DNA of 64,000 nucleotides from CBDDFQ01 sp965227035 (lineage in GTDB: Bacteria; Pseudomonadota; Gammaproteobacteria; Burkholderiales; Burkholderiaceae_C). Under the pieces are notes generated by a model. That model was not told the DNA's origin. It did not search any database and was given only the letters and a program-made list of their open reading frames with translations. Location: the NCBI GenBank assembly GCA_965227035.1, contig OZ245724.1, positions 682,001 through 746,000 of the forward strand, read 5' to 3'. Position 1 is the first letter of the stretch. Every line of letters begins with the position of its first letter. Positions 8,684 through 21,500 of this stretch are shown here, piece after piece. Made by a program: the position numbers and the translations under genes.

Positions 8684-9808
8684 TCACACCCGAAATTCGG
8701 CCCTGATCGAGTCGGTGTGTTCGCCGGTTTGCGGCACCGGCCCCGGTGTGAATTCATCGCGTCCGGCAGGGCGAGGAACATTGAATTCCTCCCCATTCGC
8801 CAGCGTCGATTTCATGCTGCGAAGTGCGGGGTGTTGAGTCACATCGGCGACGGTTGAGAGCCGTCCCCACGCGATCTGATTCGCTTCGAGCCGGTCGATC
8901 ATTTGCGCGCAGGAAATCTTCGAAGTGACCGCGGTGATTTCCGATCCGAGCACGGCGCGATTCTTCACGCGAATCGGGTTGTCGATGAAGCGTTGATCAT
9001 CGGCAAGTTCGGCGCGAAGCAGCACGCCAGCACAAAAGCGCCTCCATTCGGCAGCCGTCTGAATGGCGATGATGATCTCGCCGTCGTTGCACTTGAAGCC
9101 CGAGTATGGATAGATCGACGCATGCTGCAGGCCGTGTCTGCCGGTGTCGCTGCCTGCGTATTCCTTGTGCAGCAGCGGCACGCTCATCAGGTCGGCCATG
9201 GAATCGAACATGGACATTTCGATCGATTTTCCCTTGCCGGTAATACCGCGCTGAATGAGCGCTTCGAGCACCACCGAATGCGCGTTCATGCCGGTCATGA
9301 TGTCGGCAATCGACACGCCGACTTTCGACGGCGTGTCAGGCGTGCCGGTGACCGAGCAAACACCGCTCTCGGCTTGCACCAGCATGTCGTAGGCGCGCAT
9401 GTCTTTGTACGGCGTGTCCTGTCCGTAGCCGACGATGTCGATGGCGACCAGACGCGGGAATCTGCCCGACAAAGATTTCGCGTCGAAGCCGTTTCCGATT
9501 CGCGCTGCAGCGCCAGGCGCGAGGTTCTGGATGAACACATCGGCCTTCGCGACCATGCGTTCCATGAGTGCGATGTCGTCGACCGATTTCAGGTCAAGGA
9601 CGGTGCTTTCCTTGCCGCGATTGAGCCACGCGAAATACGCACTGGTGCCCAACACGGCGCGATCGTAATGCCGCGCCGTCTCGCCACCCTCGCGCTCGAT
9701 CTTGATGACTCGAGCACCGGCATCGGCCAATCGGACGGTACAGGTCGGGGCAGCGACGGCCTGCTCGATCGCAACTACAAGAAGCCCGTCGAGCGCTCTA
9801 CCAGTCAT
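8684..9808 (-). CDS. CaiB/BaiF (class III) CoA transferase
   Basis: A 374-residue formyl-CoA transferase family protein. The start MTGRALDGLLVVAIEQAVAA matches the typical family N-terminus with the conserved 'xEQAVAAP' helix; the open frame extends far upstream on this strand, but that part lies antisense to the acyl-CoA dehydrogenase and was rejected. Other landmarks are KIEREGGETAR, NRGKES, the catalytic-Asp region after VFIQNLAPGAAARIG, and the YAG-containing C-terminal half. Class III transferases move CoA between organic acids through an aspartyl-CoA intermediate; here a C5-dicarboxylic acid would be a sensible acceptor. It starts 14 bases after the acyl-CoA dehydrogenase stop, consistent with an operon. 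Confidence 0.92.
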   Translation of the reverse strand: MTGRALDGLLVVAIEQAVAAPTCTVRLADAGARVIKIEREGGETARHYDRAVLGTSAYFAWLNRGKESTVLDLKSVDDIALMERMVAKADVFIQNLAPGAAARIGNGFDAKSLSGRFPRLVAIDIVGYGQDTPYKDMRAYDMLVQAESGVCSVTGTPDTPSKVGVSIADIMTGMNAHSVVLEALIQRGITGKGKSIEMSMFDSMADLMSVPLLHKEYAGSDTGRHGLQHASIYPYSGFKCNDGEIIIAIQTAAEWRRFCAGVLLRAELADDQRFIDNPIRVKNRAVLGSEITAVTSKISCAQMIDRLEANQIAWGRLSTVADVTQHPALRSMKSTLANGEEFNVPRPAGRDEFTPGPVPQTGEHTDSIRAEFRV

Positions 9809-9822
9809 GCCGGGACTCTCGA

Positions 9823-10983
9823 TCAATACGAGCGCGGCATGCCAAGCACGTGCTCGGCGATGTAGCTCAGGATCAGGTTGGTCGAGATAGGCGCGACTTG
9901 ATAAAGACGGGTCTCGCGGAACTTGCGTTCCACGTCGTATTCCTCGGCAAATCCGAATCCGCCGTGCGTTTGGATGCACGCATTGCCGGCTTCCCAGGAA
10001 GCATCGGCCGCCAGCATCTTGGCCATGTTGGCTTCGGCGCCGCAATCGAGCTGCTGCTCGTACAAAGCGATTGCCTGCTTGACCATCAACTCGGCTGCGC
10101 GCATCGACGCATACGACTTCGCGATCGGGAACTGGATGCCCTGGTTCTGCCCAATGGCACGTCCGAACACGGTGCGATCCTTGGCGTATTGCGTAGATTT
10201 CGCGATGAACCATTTCGCATCGCCGACGCATTCGGCGGCAATCAGGATTCGCTCGGCGTTCATGCCCGAGAGGATGTATCGAAAGCCCTTGCCTTCTTCG
10301 CCGATCAGGTTTTCTGCGGGAATCTCGACGTTGTCGAAGAACACTTCGGTGGTGGCGTGATTCATCATCGTGCGGATCGGGCGAATCGTCATGCCAGCCT
10401 GTTTGGCCTTCTGCATGTCGACGATGAACACCGACAGGCCTTCTGTCTTCTTGGTGACTTCGGATTTTGGCGTCGTGCGTGCCAGCAGCAGCATCAGGTC
10501 GGAATGCTCGGCGCGCGAGGTCCAGATCTTCTGGCCGTTTACGATGTATTTGTCGCCCTTCTTCTCGGCGAAAGTACGGATCGACGTGGTGTCGGTGCCG
10601 CTTACCGGCTCGGTCACGCCGAAAGCTTGCAGGCGCATCTCGCCGGTGGCGATTTTCGGCAGGTACTGCTGCTTTTGGGCTTCGTTGCCGTGGCGCAGCA
10701 GGGTGCCCATGATGTACATCTGTGCGTGGCAGGCGCCGCCGTTGCCGCCGGAGCGCTGGATCTCTTCCAGAATGGCCGCGGCAGCAGACAGCTTGAGACC
10801 GGATCCGCCGTATTCCTCGGGAATCAGCGCCGACAGCCAGCCAGCGTCATTCAGCGCTTTCACGAATTCGGTCGGATACGCATCCTCCCGATCCAGCTTG
10901 CGCCAGTATTCGCCGTCGAAAGACGCACAAAGCTTGGCAACTTCTTCTCTGATTTCGGGGTGATCTTGCTGCGTGGAGGTCAT
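9823..10983 (-). CDS. Acyl-CoA dehydrogenase
   Basis: A 386-residue FAD-dependent acyl-CoA dehydrogenase that would introduce an alpha,beta double bond and pass electrons to ETF. Signature one (FGVTEPVSGTD) and the NGQKIWTS block for FAD binding are near residues 120-150; the second family signature is the C-terminal QTHGGFGFAEEYDVER, and RTVFGRAIGQNQGIQF lies between them. The catalytic base cannot be fixed by eye. First gene of the minus-strand operon, so its product probably feeds the hydratase. Methylsuccinyl-CoA or a related branched substrate would fit the cluster; glutaryl- or isovaleryl-like activity is an alternative. Divergent from the LysR gene. Confidence 0.93.
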   Translation of the reverse strand: MTSTQQDHPEIREEVAKLCASFDGEYWRKLDREDAYPTEFVKALNDAGWLSALIPEEYGGSGLKLSAAAAILEEIQRSGGNGGACHAQMYIMGTLLRHGNEAQKQQYLPKIATGEMRLQAFGVTEPVSGTDTTSIRTFAEKKGDKYIVNGQKIWTSRAEHSDLMLLLARTTPKSEVTKKTEGLSVFIVDMQKAKQAGMTIRPIRTMMNHATTEVFFDNVEIPAENLIGEEGKGFRYILSGMNAERILIAAECVGDAKWFIAKSTQYAKDRTVFGRAIGQNQGIQFPIAKSYASMRAAELMVKQAIALYEQQLDCGAEANMAKMLAADASWEAGNACIQTHGGFGFAEEYDVERKFRETRLYQVAPISTNLILSYIAEHVLGMPRSY

Positions 10984-11175
10984 TGTTTGGACTTTGATGT
11001 TTCGGTAGGTTCCCGCAGATTGTGGTGAGTCGCGGAAGATATTGAAACTACAGAATTGCTCTGGCAGATATAAGTTGAGGATATAGGCCCAGCCGATAAA
11101 ATCGTCCGAAATTTATGGCCTTGTGTCATTGCATCGGTTTTATTGCCGTAGTTGGTCAACTGGACAATTCCATTC
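10984..11175. promoter_or_regulatory. Divergent promoter region between LysR gene and acyl-CoA operon
   Basis: A 192-base AT-rich intergenic region between two genes read outward. LysR-type regulators usually bind such regions to control both themselves and the divergent operon. An ATAT-N9-ATAT arrangement (AGATATAAGTTGAGGATAT, about 11068-11086) is a possible binding site, but no T-N11-A site is clear enough to assign. Confidence 0.5.
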
Positions 11176-12132
11176 ATGGATCTCAAACAGCTCCGCTATT
11201 TCGTCGCCATCGTCGATTACGCCTCCCTGTCGAAGGCGGCTAATCATTTATTCGTGGCGCAACCGGCACTGAGCCAGCATGTGCGCCACATGGAGGAAGA
11301 GCTGAAGGTCCAGTTGCTTCACCGCACGCCCAAGGGCGTGGAGCCCACGGACGAGGGCAAACGCCTCTACATCCACGCCAAAAAGATACTGACACTGGCA
11401 GCTGAAACCGCGGATGTGGTGCGCGATGCCGTTATCAACCCGCTCGGCGAAGTACGGGTGGGCATGTCTGGCACGGTCAGCGAGCTGGTGAGCGTGCCGC
11501 TGATTCAGGCAGCGCGCGATCGCTATCCCAATGTGAAGATTCGTCCGGTCGAGGCCATGAGTGGTTACGTGCTCGACTGGCTGCGACGCGGCGACGTCGA
11601 TGTGGCGCTGGTCTACGCATCTTCCGATCCGAAAGGCGTGGCAGTTCACCACGTACTCACCGAAGAGCTGGTTTTGTTCGGCAAGCCCGGGATCGGACCG
11701 ATCGGGGCGGAAGCGGAATCGACGGTCAAGCTGGCCGATGCGCTCAAGCTGGAACTCATTCTTCCGGCGCTAGGCAACGGCTTGCGGGGCTTGATCGAGG
11801 AGGCGGCCATGTCGATTCGAGCGCCTGTGACGCCGATTCTGGAAATCGATTCGTACATTCAGATCAAGAAGCTCAGCAAAATTGGCGCAGGCTTCGGAAT
11901 TCTTCCGGAGACCGCCATCGCGGCGGAAGTGCTCGATGGAAGGCTGCAGCGATGGCACATCGGGACACCGCCGCTTCGCCGGCAAATCTATCTGATTTAC
12001 TCGAAAGAGCGGCCGCTATCGACTGCGGCTCGCGCCATCACTCGTCTGGCGTGGGACGTCACGCGCCAGCTGGTGCGCGAGGGCACCTGGCTCGCCGATC
12101 TCGCACCGGGATCGGACGATCTGGAAATGTGA
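11176..12132 (+). CDS. LysR family transcriptional regulator
   Basis: A 318-residue LysR-type regulator. The start at 11176 gives the canonical MDLKQLRYFVAIVDYASLSK winged-HTH opening, with AANHLFVAQPALSQHVRHME as recognition region (about residues 20-40). The effector domain follows from about residue 90. NAC/Cbl- and CatR-like proteins share this opening; the effector cannot be read from the sequence. Its position, divergent from the acyl-CoA dehydrogenase operon, makes it the likely activator, responding to a pathway acid or CoA ester. It converges with the hybrid kinase with 15 bases between stops. Confidence 0.93.
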   Translation: MDLKQLRYFVAIVDYASLSKAANHLFVAQPALSQHVRHMEEELKVQLLHRTPKGVEPTDEGKRLYIHAKKILTLAAETADVVRDAVINPLGEVRVGMSGTVSELVSVPLIQAARDRYPNVKIRPVEAMSGYVLDWLRRGDVDVALVYASSDPKGVAVHHVLTEELVLFGKPGIGPIGAEAESTVKLADALKLELILPALGNGLRGLIEEAAMSIRAPVTPILEIDSYIQIKKLSKIGAGFGILPETAIAAEVLDGRLQRWHIGTPPLRRQIYLIYSKERPLSTAARAITRLAWDVTRQLVREGTWLADLAPGSDDLEM

Positions 12133-12147
12133 TTCCAGACCGTTCGG

Positions 12148-15462
<3,315 letters not shown>

Positions 15463-15505
15463 CGATGTGGGCTGGCGTCGTTTCGCGCCAGTGGAGGTGC
15501 TTGTG

Positions 15506-15545
15506 GATCGCCGGATTGTGCCTGTTTAAAAGGCATCCGGCGATC
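15506..15545. repeat. Long perfect inverted repeat between giant gene and hybrid kinase
   Basis: GATCGCCGGAT at 15506-15516 is matched exactly by ATCCGGCGATC at 15535-15545, and an inner GCCT/AGGC pair extends the stem. It lies in the 123-base gap between the stop of the giant gene and the start of the kinase, both on the minus strand. No T-run follows in the transcribed direction, so it is not a standard terminator; it could be a processing site, attenuator or protein-binding palindrome. Confidence 0.8.
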
Positions 15546-15585
15546 ACTCTTTTGCTGGGCGACGTACCCGTCATCGGCCTGTGAT

Positions 15586-18500
15586 TCAGGGTTTTCCATT
15601 GATCGAGGTGGGGCTGGAGTTGGCGTTGAAGGTGGAGCTGGACGTGAAACTCGAGCGGGTCGATTCCTTTCGGTCGAACACGGTTTCGTCGAATTTCCAG
15701 CGCAGTCGGAGGTAGATGCCTCGTTGTGTGTAGTCGGAATCGCCCATGTCCCTGTCCGAGAACCCGCTCCAGTTGAAGCCGACTGCCAGCATGAGGCCGG
15801 ATTGCACGTTGTAGCCGGCCTCCAGACCGCGCGCCCATTGGGTTGCGTTGCCCTGGGGGCTGTAAAGAGCATTTGCCGCACCGCCCACGGTCCATTTGGG
15901 GTCGAGGTCGTAGCTCAGCCGAAACCCGAGCAGGTAGGCCTTGTAGTTGGACACCACGGCAGTCATGTCCTCGTTCACGACTTTCGCAGCGCCACGCGTG
16001 GTCAGCCACCACTTCGGCGCCGGAACCGTATCTACATGAGCGGACACAACATGGGCTCTCCGCATGCTGCGCGGCAACCGTGTCTCGTCGTTTTCGACCT
16101 TGTATTCGTAGAGCGCCAGTGCGTTCACGCGGTTCGACTCGTTGTCGCGGAACGCCGCGCCCAACTGAGTGCGGTCCTGCATTGCCGAGCCGCCGCTGGT
16201 CGGTGAGTTGAGCAGCAGATAGTTGCGGCCCAGAAGCGTCCAGTCCCGAGTAAGTTGCCTGGCCACGGTGAGAGTGGAGAGCCACGCGTCCGATCCGACT
16301 GCAGTAAGCGAAGGCTCGACTCGCCGGAACTCCAGACGACCATTGATCTGCCACGATTTTTCGGGGGACCATTGCGCGGCACCGGTGAGCGCAGTCGCGG
16401 GCTGCGTGCGACCCTTCAGCACCTGGAGGCGCTCCGCCGTGGTCAGGATTTTCAGTCCTGGGGCGATATCGAAATTCTGGCGAACGCCTGAAGCGAGCTG
16501 GGCATCGGTGGTGGTGAGCGCGTCGCGCAGGCGCACTTCGCTGAACACGGTGCCGGTCTCGGAATACGCAGTTTCGACGCCGCCGAACACCTGATTGCTG
16601 CGGCTCGATGCATCGATCGTCTGCAGCGATGCGAGTCCACGTTGCATCTCTCCGCGCACATAGGCGCGTGTGCCGGCAGCGATGCGGTACTCGACACCCG
16701 CGCCGGCGCGCGCAAGCGAATCGCCGGCCACGCTCTTCTCGATATCCGCACGCAGATTCCAGTTCTCGTCCACCCTGTATAGCGCAGCGAGTCGCGCGCT
16801 CGTGGTTGCAAGCGACGTCGGCAACGGCTCGGCCGCTGCAGTGGTGGCATTGGGAATGGAGTTTGTGTTCGACATCAGCGTGCTGGCCGACTGTCCGGTG
16901 GCCGGATCGATGGCGTCGACGCCGTTACCGAAAAATCCACCGGTTTGCGAGTTGCTTGCGGAATTGGTTTGTGCAGCCGGAGCGCCGGATAACAGGGGGT
17001 TCACATCGCCCGCGCTGAAACCGTGAAATTGCTCCGTGGAATTGCGCAGGCTCGCATCTATCGACAGCTGGTCGCTCAACTTCCGTTGAACCCCAATTTT
17101 GTCGATGCCACGTTGGCCGCCAGTCAGAGCGTTCTTCGATCGCAGCAGGTCGGCGTACACATGCGTTGTTTCGTCGATGTCCGATTCCGCTCGAAGGTTC
17201 GCGTCGTTTCGACCGCCTGCAACGGAGGAGGCAGGGTTGTTGAAGGCCGCGTCAGTGTGAACGGCGGTTCCCTTGACTCGCCAATCGGCGCCGTTGTGCT
17301 TGAACTCGACTCGGCCCGCATTGCCGCCTTGGGATTCGGCCAGATTCGTCAATGCGGCGCTGCTCGCGATGCTCACGATCGAGGTCGTGCGTGCAGCTTC
17401 TATGACGAAGTCGGTGTCTGGCGAGAAGCGGAATCCGACGTTCGCGCTGTCGAGCTTGTAGGGCGAGAGCGGGTTGTGGTCACGTACCGCTGAAGCGCCG
17501 ACTTGCAAATGCTCATCGAGCTTGCGCTGACCATCTGCCGCGAGCAGCCAGAAGGCGGGGCCGCCCTGATCGACTTCGTAGGTGATCCGGATCGACTGCG
17601 GATTCAGATCGGCATCGAAAGACGCGAGCGGTGTGGTGAGCAGGATGCGACCGGCGAAAGGCTCGAAGGTGTAGTCGACGAATCGAATCAGCGGCGTGAC
17701 GCGAAGGATGCGCGCAGGCTGCTCGCGATCCCGAACGAGCACGTCGACGCGCTCGCTGTTGGGCGATGCATTGTTGTACGACACCGAATAGGGGCCTGAA
17801 ATGCCGAGAGCTGCGAACTCGTCGATCACCTGTCGCAGGGTGTCGCGCGATGCCTGAACGTTGAACGAATGCACATCGCTTTCATCGTGATAGGTGAGGC
17901 CGGTGACGGTGCGGCTGAAACGACCGAGTTGCCGCGCCGAGAGCATCTTCGACGCCATGCCAGACGCCGTTGCCGCAGTGTTGAAGTCGCCGTAGAGCAG
18001 GTAGTCGCGGCCGTGGTCGACTCGCAGGTAGAGCTTGGAGACCGAGCGTGCATCGAATCCGATCAGAGACGAATCGCCATAGACCGGGTACATCTGGTTC
18101 GGGTCGATGTCGCGCATGAGCTTGGTCTGCGTGTCCTTGTCGGAATCGTAGGACATGGTGAGAAGGTAATCGCCCTTCACGGTGCCCTTCAGGAAGAAGG
18201 TGCTTCGCAACGCAGTGCTTGCCTTGCCGTCGTTGAACTGGTGAGAGAACTTCGCGATCTCCTGCTCGAACACGTCGCTGGATCTCGGCTGCGCAAGCGC
18301 CAGCGAGTTGATGTTGTTCAGGCGAATCACACCCTCGACCAGACCTGTCGCAATCATCGGGCGCAACTCGGTGGAAAGTGCTGAAGTAGCGGCACTACGG
18401 ATCGATTGCAGATTCGATTTGCGGGCGGCGACATCGGCAAGTACCGAGTCGGAGCAGCTTCCTTCCACGAAATCGGCGCGATGCAACTCGCCCATGTGCA

Positions 18501-21500
18501 AGTCGAGTAGCAGGCTGTTGGGTTGTTCGATGTTCCTGTTGCCCGAGGACACCAGCTTGCTGCCCGGAGGCATGGTCAACTCATCCAGGCGCAGTGTTCC
18601 GGTGCGCGGCGCCAGGTTGCACATGCTGTAGTTGCCTTCTGCATCGGATACCAGGAAGGTGCCGTCGTTGAAGTACAGGCGCACACCAGGGATTCCTTGC
18701 TCGCGCGGATCGTCTTCATCCTTGAGTGCGTTGCCGTTGCAATCGACGAATACTTTGCCGGCGATGCACGCCTCGTTGGTGAACACGCCACCGGTGACCT
18801 TGACCTTCCACTCCGCAATATTGGAGTTGAAGGTTTTCCAGAAAGCCTGCGCATGGTTGATGCCGGTTCCCTGCATGGATCCGACCGCTGCGCGGGTTCG
18901 GTAGGTGAGGGTGACGCTGGCGTTGCCCGGCAACACGTCGATCGTGTAGTTGAGCCTCGGTCCGGGGCTACCCGCCGGATCTGCGATCTTCACGCCGTTC
19001 AACACGCTGCTGCCCGCCAGATAACGGAAACCTGCAGGCAGCGAATCGACGAGACGCACACCGGCAAGTGCAAGCGGAGTCTTGTTGATCACTCGCACCG
19101 TGTACTGAAGGCTGTCGCCCAGTTCGACAGTCGATGCCGAGCCGGCTTTCGTTACCGCGATCAGGTTCGCATCGAGCGGATCGATTGCGATGTGGTTGTT
19201 CAATACATCGGCAGAGGTAGCGACATCGAGGAAGAACGACCGGTAGTACTGCGTGGTTGCCTGCGCGGTCGCGGTAAGTGCCGACGTGTTCGACGCACAC
19301 GATGCCGGCGCCTGATTCGACGCAGCCGCACTGGGCGGATTGCTGCTCGACTGAATCAAAGCTGGCGCGGGCGACGACGAAACGCTCAGCGTGGCGGTGC
19401 AAGGCGGAATCAAGGCCGATTCCGATGCCACATAGCCGCTTGGGTAAGAAGTCATCGCGAGGGTGTAGATGCCCGACGGTGCACCCGGATTGAGCAGGAA
19501 TTGGTATTCGCCGCCTCTGCCGGTCACTGTGGTGGCCGAAGCGCCGACGGTGTCGGTCGCGGGATTGAATCCCGTCGGTCCGGCTAGCGTGACTTCCGCT
19601 CCCGCGACCGGCGCACGCGTGATCGAGTTGTAGACGATGCCCGATGGATCCAACGGCAAGCTGTGTTCGGTGAGCGTCTCTCCGGCAACGAGTGTGAGAT
19701 CGATCAAGGTTCCAGCCTGTGCCGTGGATCCCGATGGATTCGACGCGCTGGTGGTGCCCGAGGTGAAAGCGGTGCCACGCTCGTTGGGCACCGCGCGGCC
19801 GAACACCTTGCCGCCATCGGGCTCGCGAAATCGCAATTGGTAGCCGGAACCCGGGACGATGTTGCTCATGGAAAACCGGCCGCTGGCATCGGTAATCGAA
19901 TCGGCCACCATCTCGCCGTTTCGCAGAAGTTCTGCGTGCCAGCCCGGAACGCCCGGCTCGTTCGAATCGCGGATTCTGTCGTGCGACAGGTCGTGCCACA
20001 CCGATCCTTGCAACCCTGCGCCTCCCTTGAGCGTCGCGACGTCCACTGCGGTGTTGTTGCCCGCAAAATCCGGCGATTCGCCGCCACCGGAAATCGTGGC
20101 GCTATTGATCAACAGCGGCTCGGTGCGGCCGATGGCGACCTTCAACGACAGCGCCGGCCCGTTCGAATGCGGCGCGAGAACGATATTGCCGGTGCACGTG
20201 ACTACTTGAGCTACTGCAGAGCAACTCCAGCCGGTACCGCTGCCCGAGACGAATTTCACTCCTTGCGGCAACGGGTCGACGATCGTGATCGGCCCGACTG
20301 TTGCGATGTTGGCGTCGTTGCCAGGCGTGATCAGATAGACCGCATCCGTCATGCCTTCGGCCAACGCATCCGGAAGGTGAACCATCGAAATCTTCAGGTC
20401 CGGACTGCTGACAGGTATCTCCGCGAAGTTGTTGCCGGTCGAGTTGATGTTCACGCCGGACAGCGATATTCCGCTGATGAAGCTCGGCGTCGTGCCGATG
20501 GCGCTGGCGACGCCACCGGTCGAGCCTGCCGTCGTGACGCCGTTGTTGGTGCTGGCGGGCTGCGCGCCCTGTGTGACCCTGTAGGCGCTACCTTCCGGCA
20601 CGTTGAAAAAGTTGTAGGTGCCGTCGGATGCCGTCGTGGTGGTGTCGCTATAGGCATTGCCCTGCAGGTCGGTGCCAGTAAGGATGAGCTGCTGTCCGCT
20701 GATCCCATGATTGGCGGAAAGAGGGCCACCGGTCGCGACGTAATCGAAGTACACCAGACCACTGATGGTTCGCGAATCGATGAGCTTGACGAACAGGTTT
20801 CCCGACGACACGACGTTTGGCCCGATCACGATGCCGTTGATCCGGCTCGGACTCTGATTGGGCGCAGTGCCAGTACCTGCCGCGCCGTTGGACACGGCGC
20901 CAGGCACCGTTCCCGCCGATACCGTACCCGGCGCCGAAACAGGAATACGGAGGCTGTAGGTGCCCGGCAGCAGACTTCCGAAAACGAAGTTGCCTTGCGC
21001 GTCGGTCTGAACTTCGAATAGAACCTTGTCGGTTGCATCGAGCAGCTGAACGCCGACCCGCGCAATGCCCGGGTCTGTCGCGTCGCGAATGTTGTTCACC
21101 GTCTTGTCGATGAACACCGATCCGCTGATGGAAGACCCCGCTACGCGGGCGAAGTTGTTCCCCGACGATCCACTCACATCGCCCGCAGCTCCGTTGCCGT
21201 TCAGCACGATGCCGGTAACCGTTGCCGGCAACACGAGTGGCTGGCTGGGTGTTCCCGCAATACCGGTGCTGCCGTTGTGAGGAAGGATCGCGCCGGCGGT
21301 CACCAGTGTCTTCACGGTATCGGTGGTGGGGTTGAACGGGCACACCGAATAGGTGCCCGCATTCAGATTCGAGAAGTCGTAGTTGCCCTGCGCGTCGGTG
21401 GTTGCGGGATTGACCAGACCGGTCATGACCGCCAGCGGCGACGCACATGATGCGCCGCTTCGCAGTTCCACCGTCGCGCTGGAAACGGGCGTGTCGGTCG

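Noticed and set aside
9809..10231. N-terminal extension of the CoA transferase frame
   Set aside because: It overlaps the acyl-CoA dehydrogenase in another frame and reads as arbitrary Arg-rich sequence; the start MTGRALDGL matches the family.
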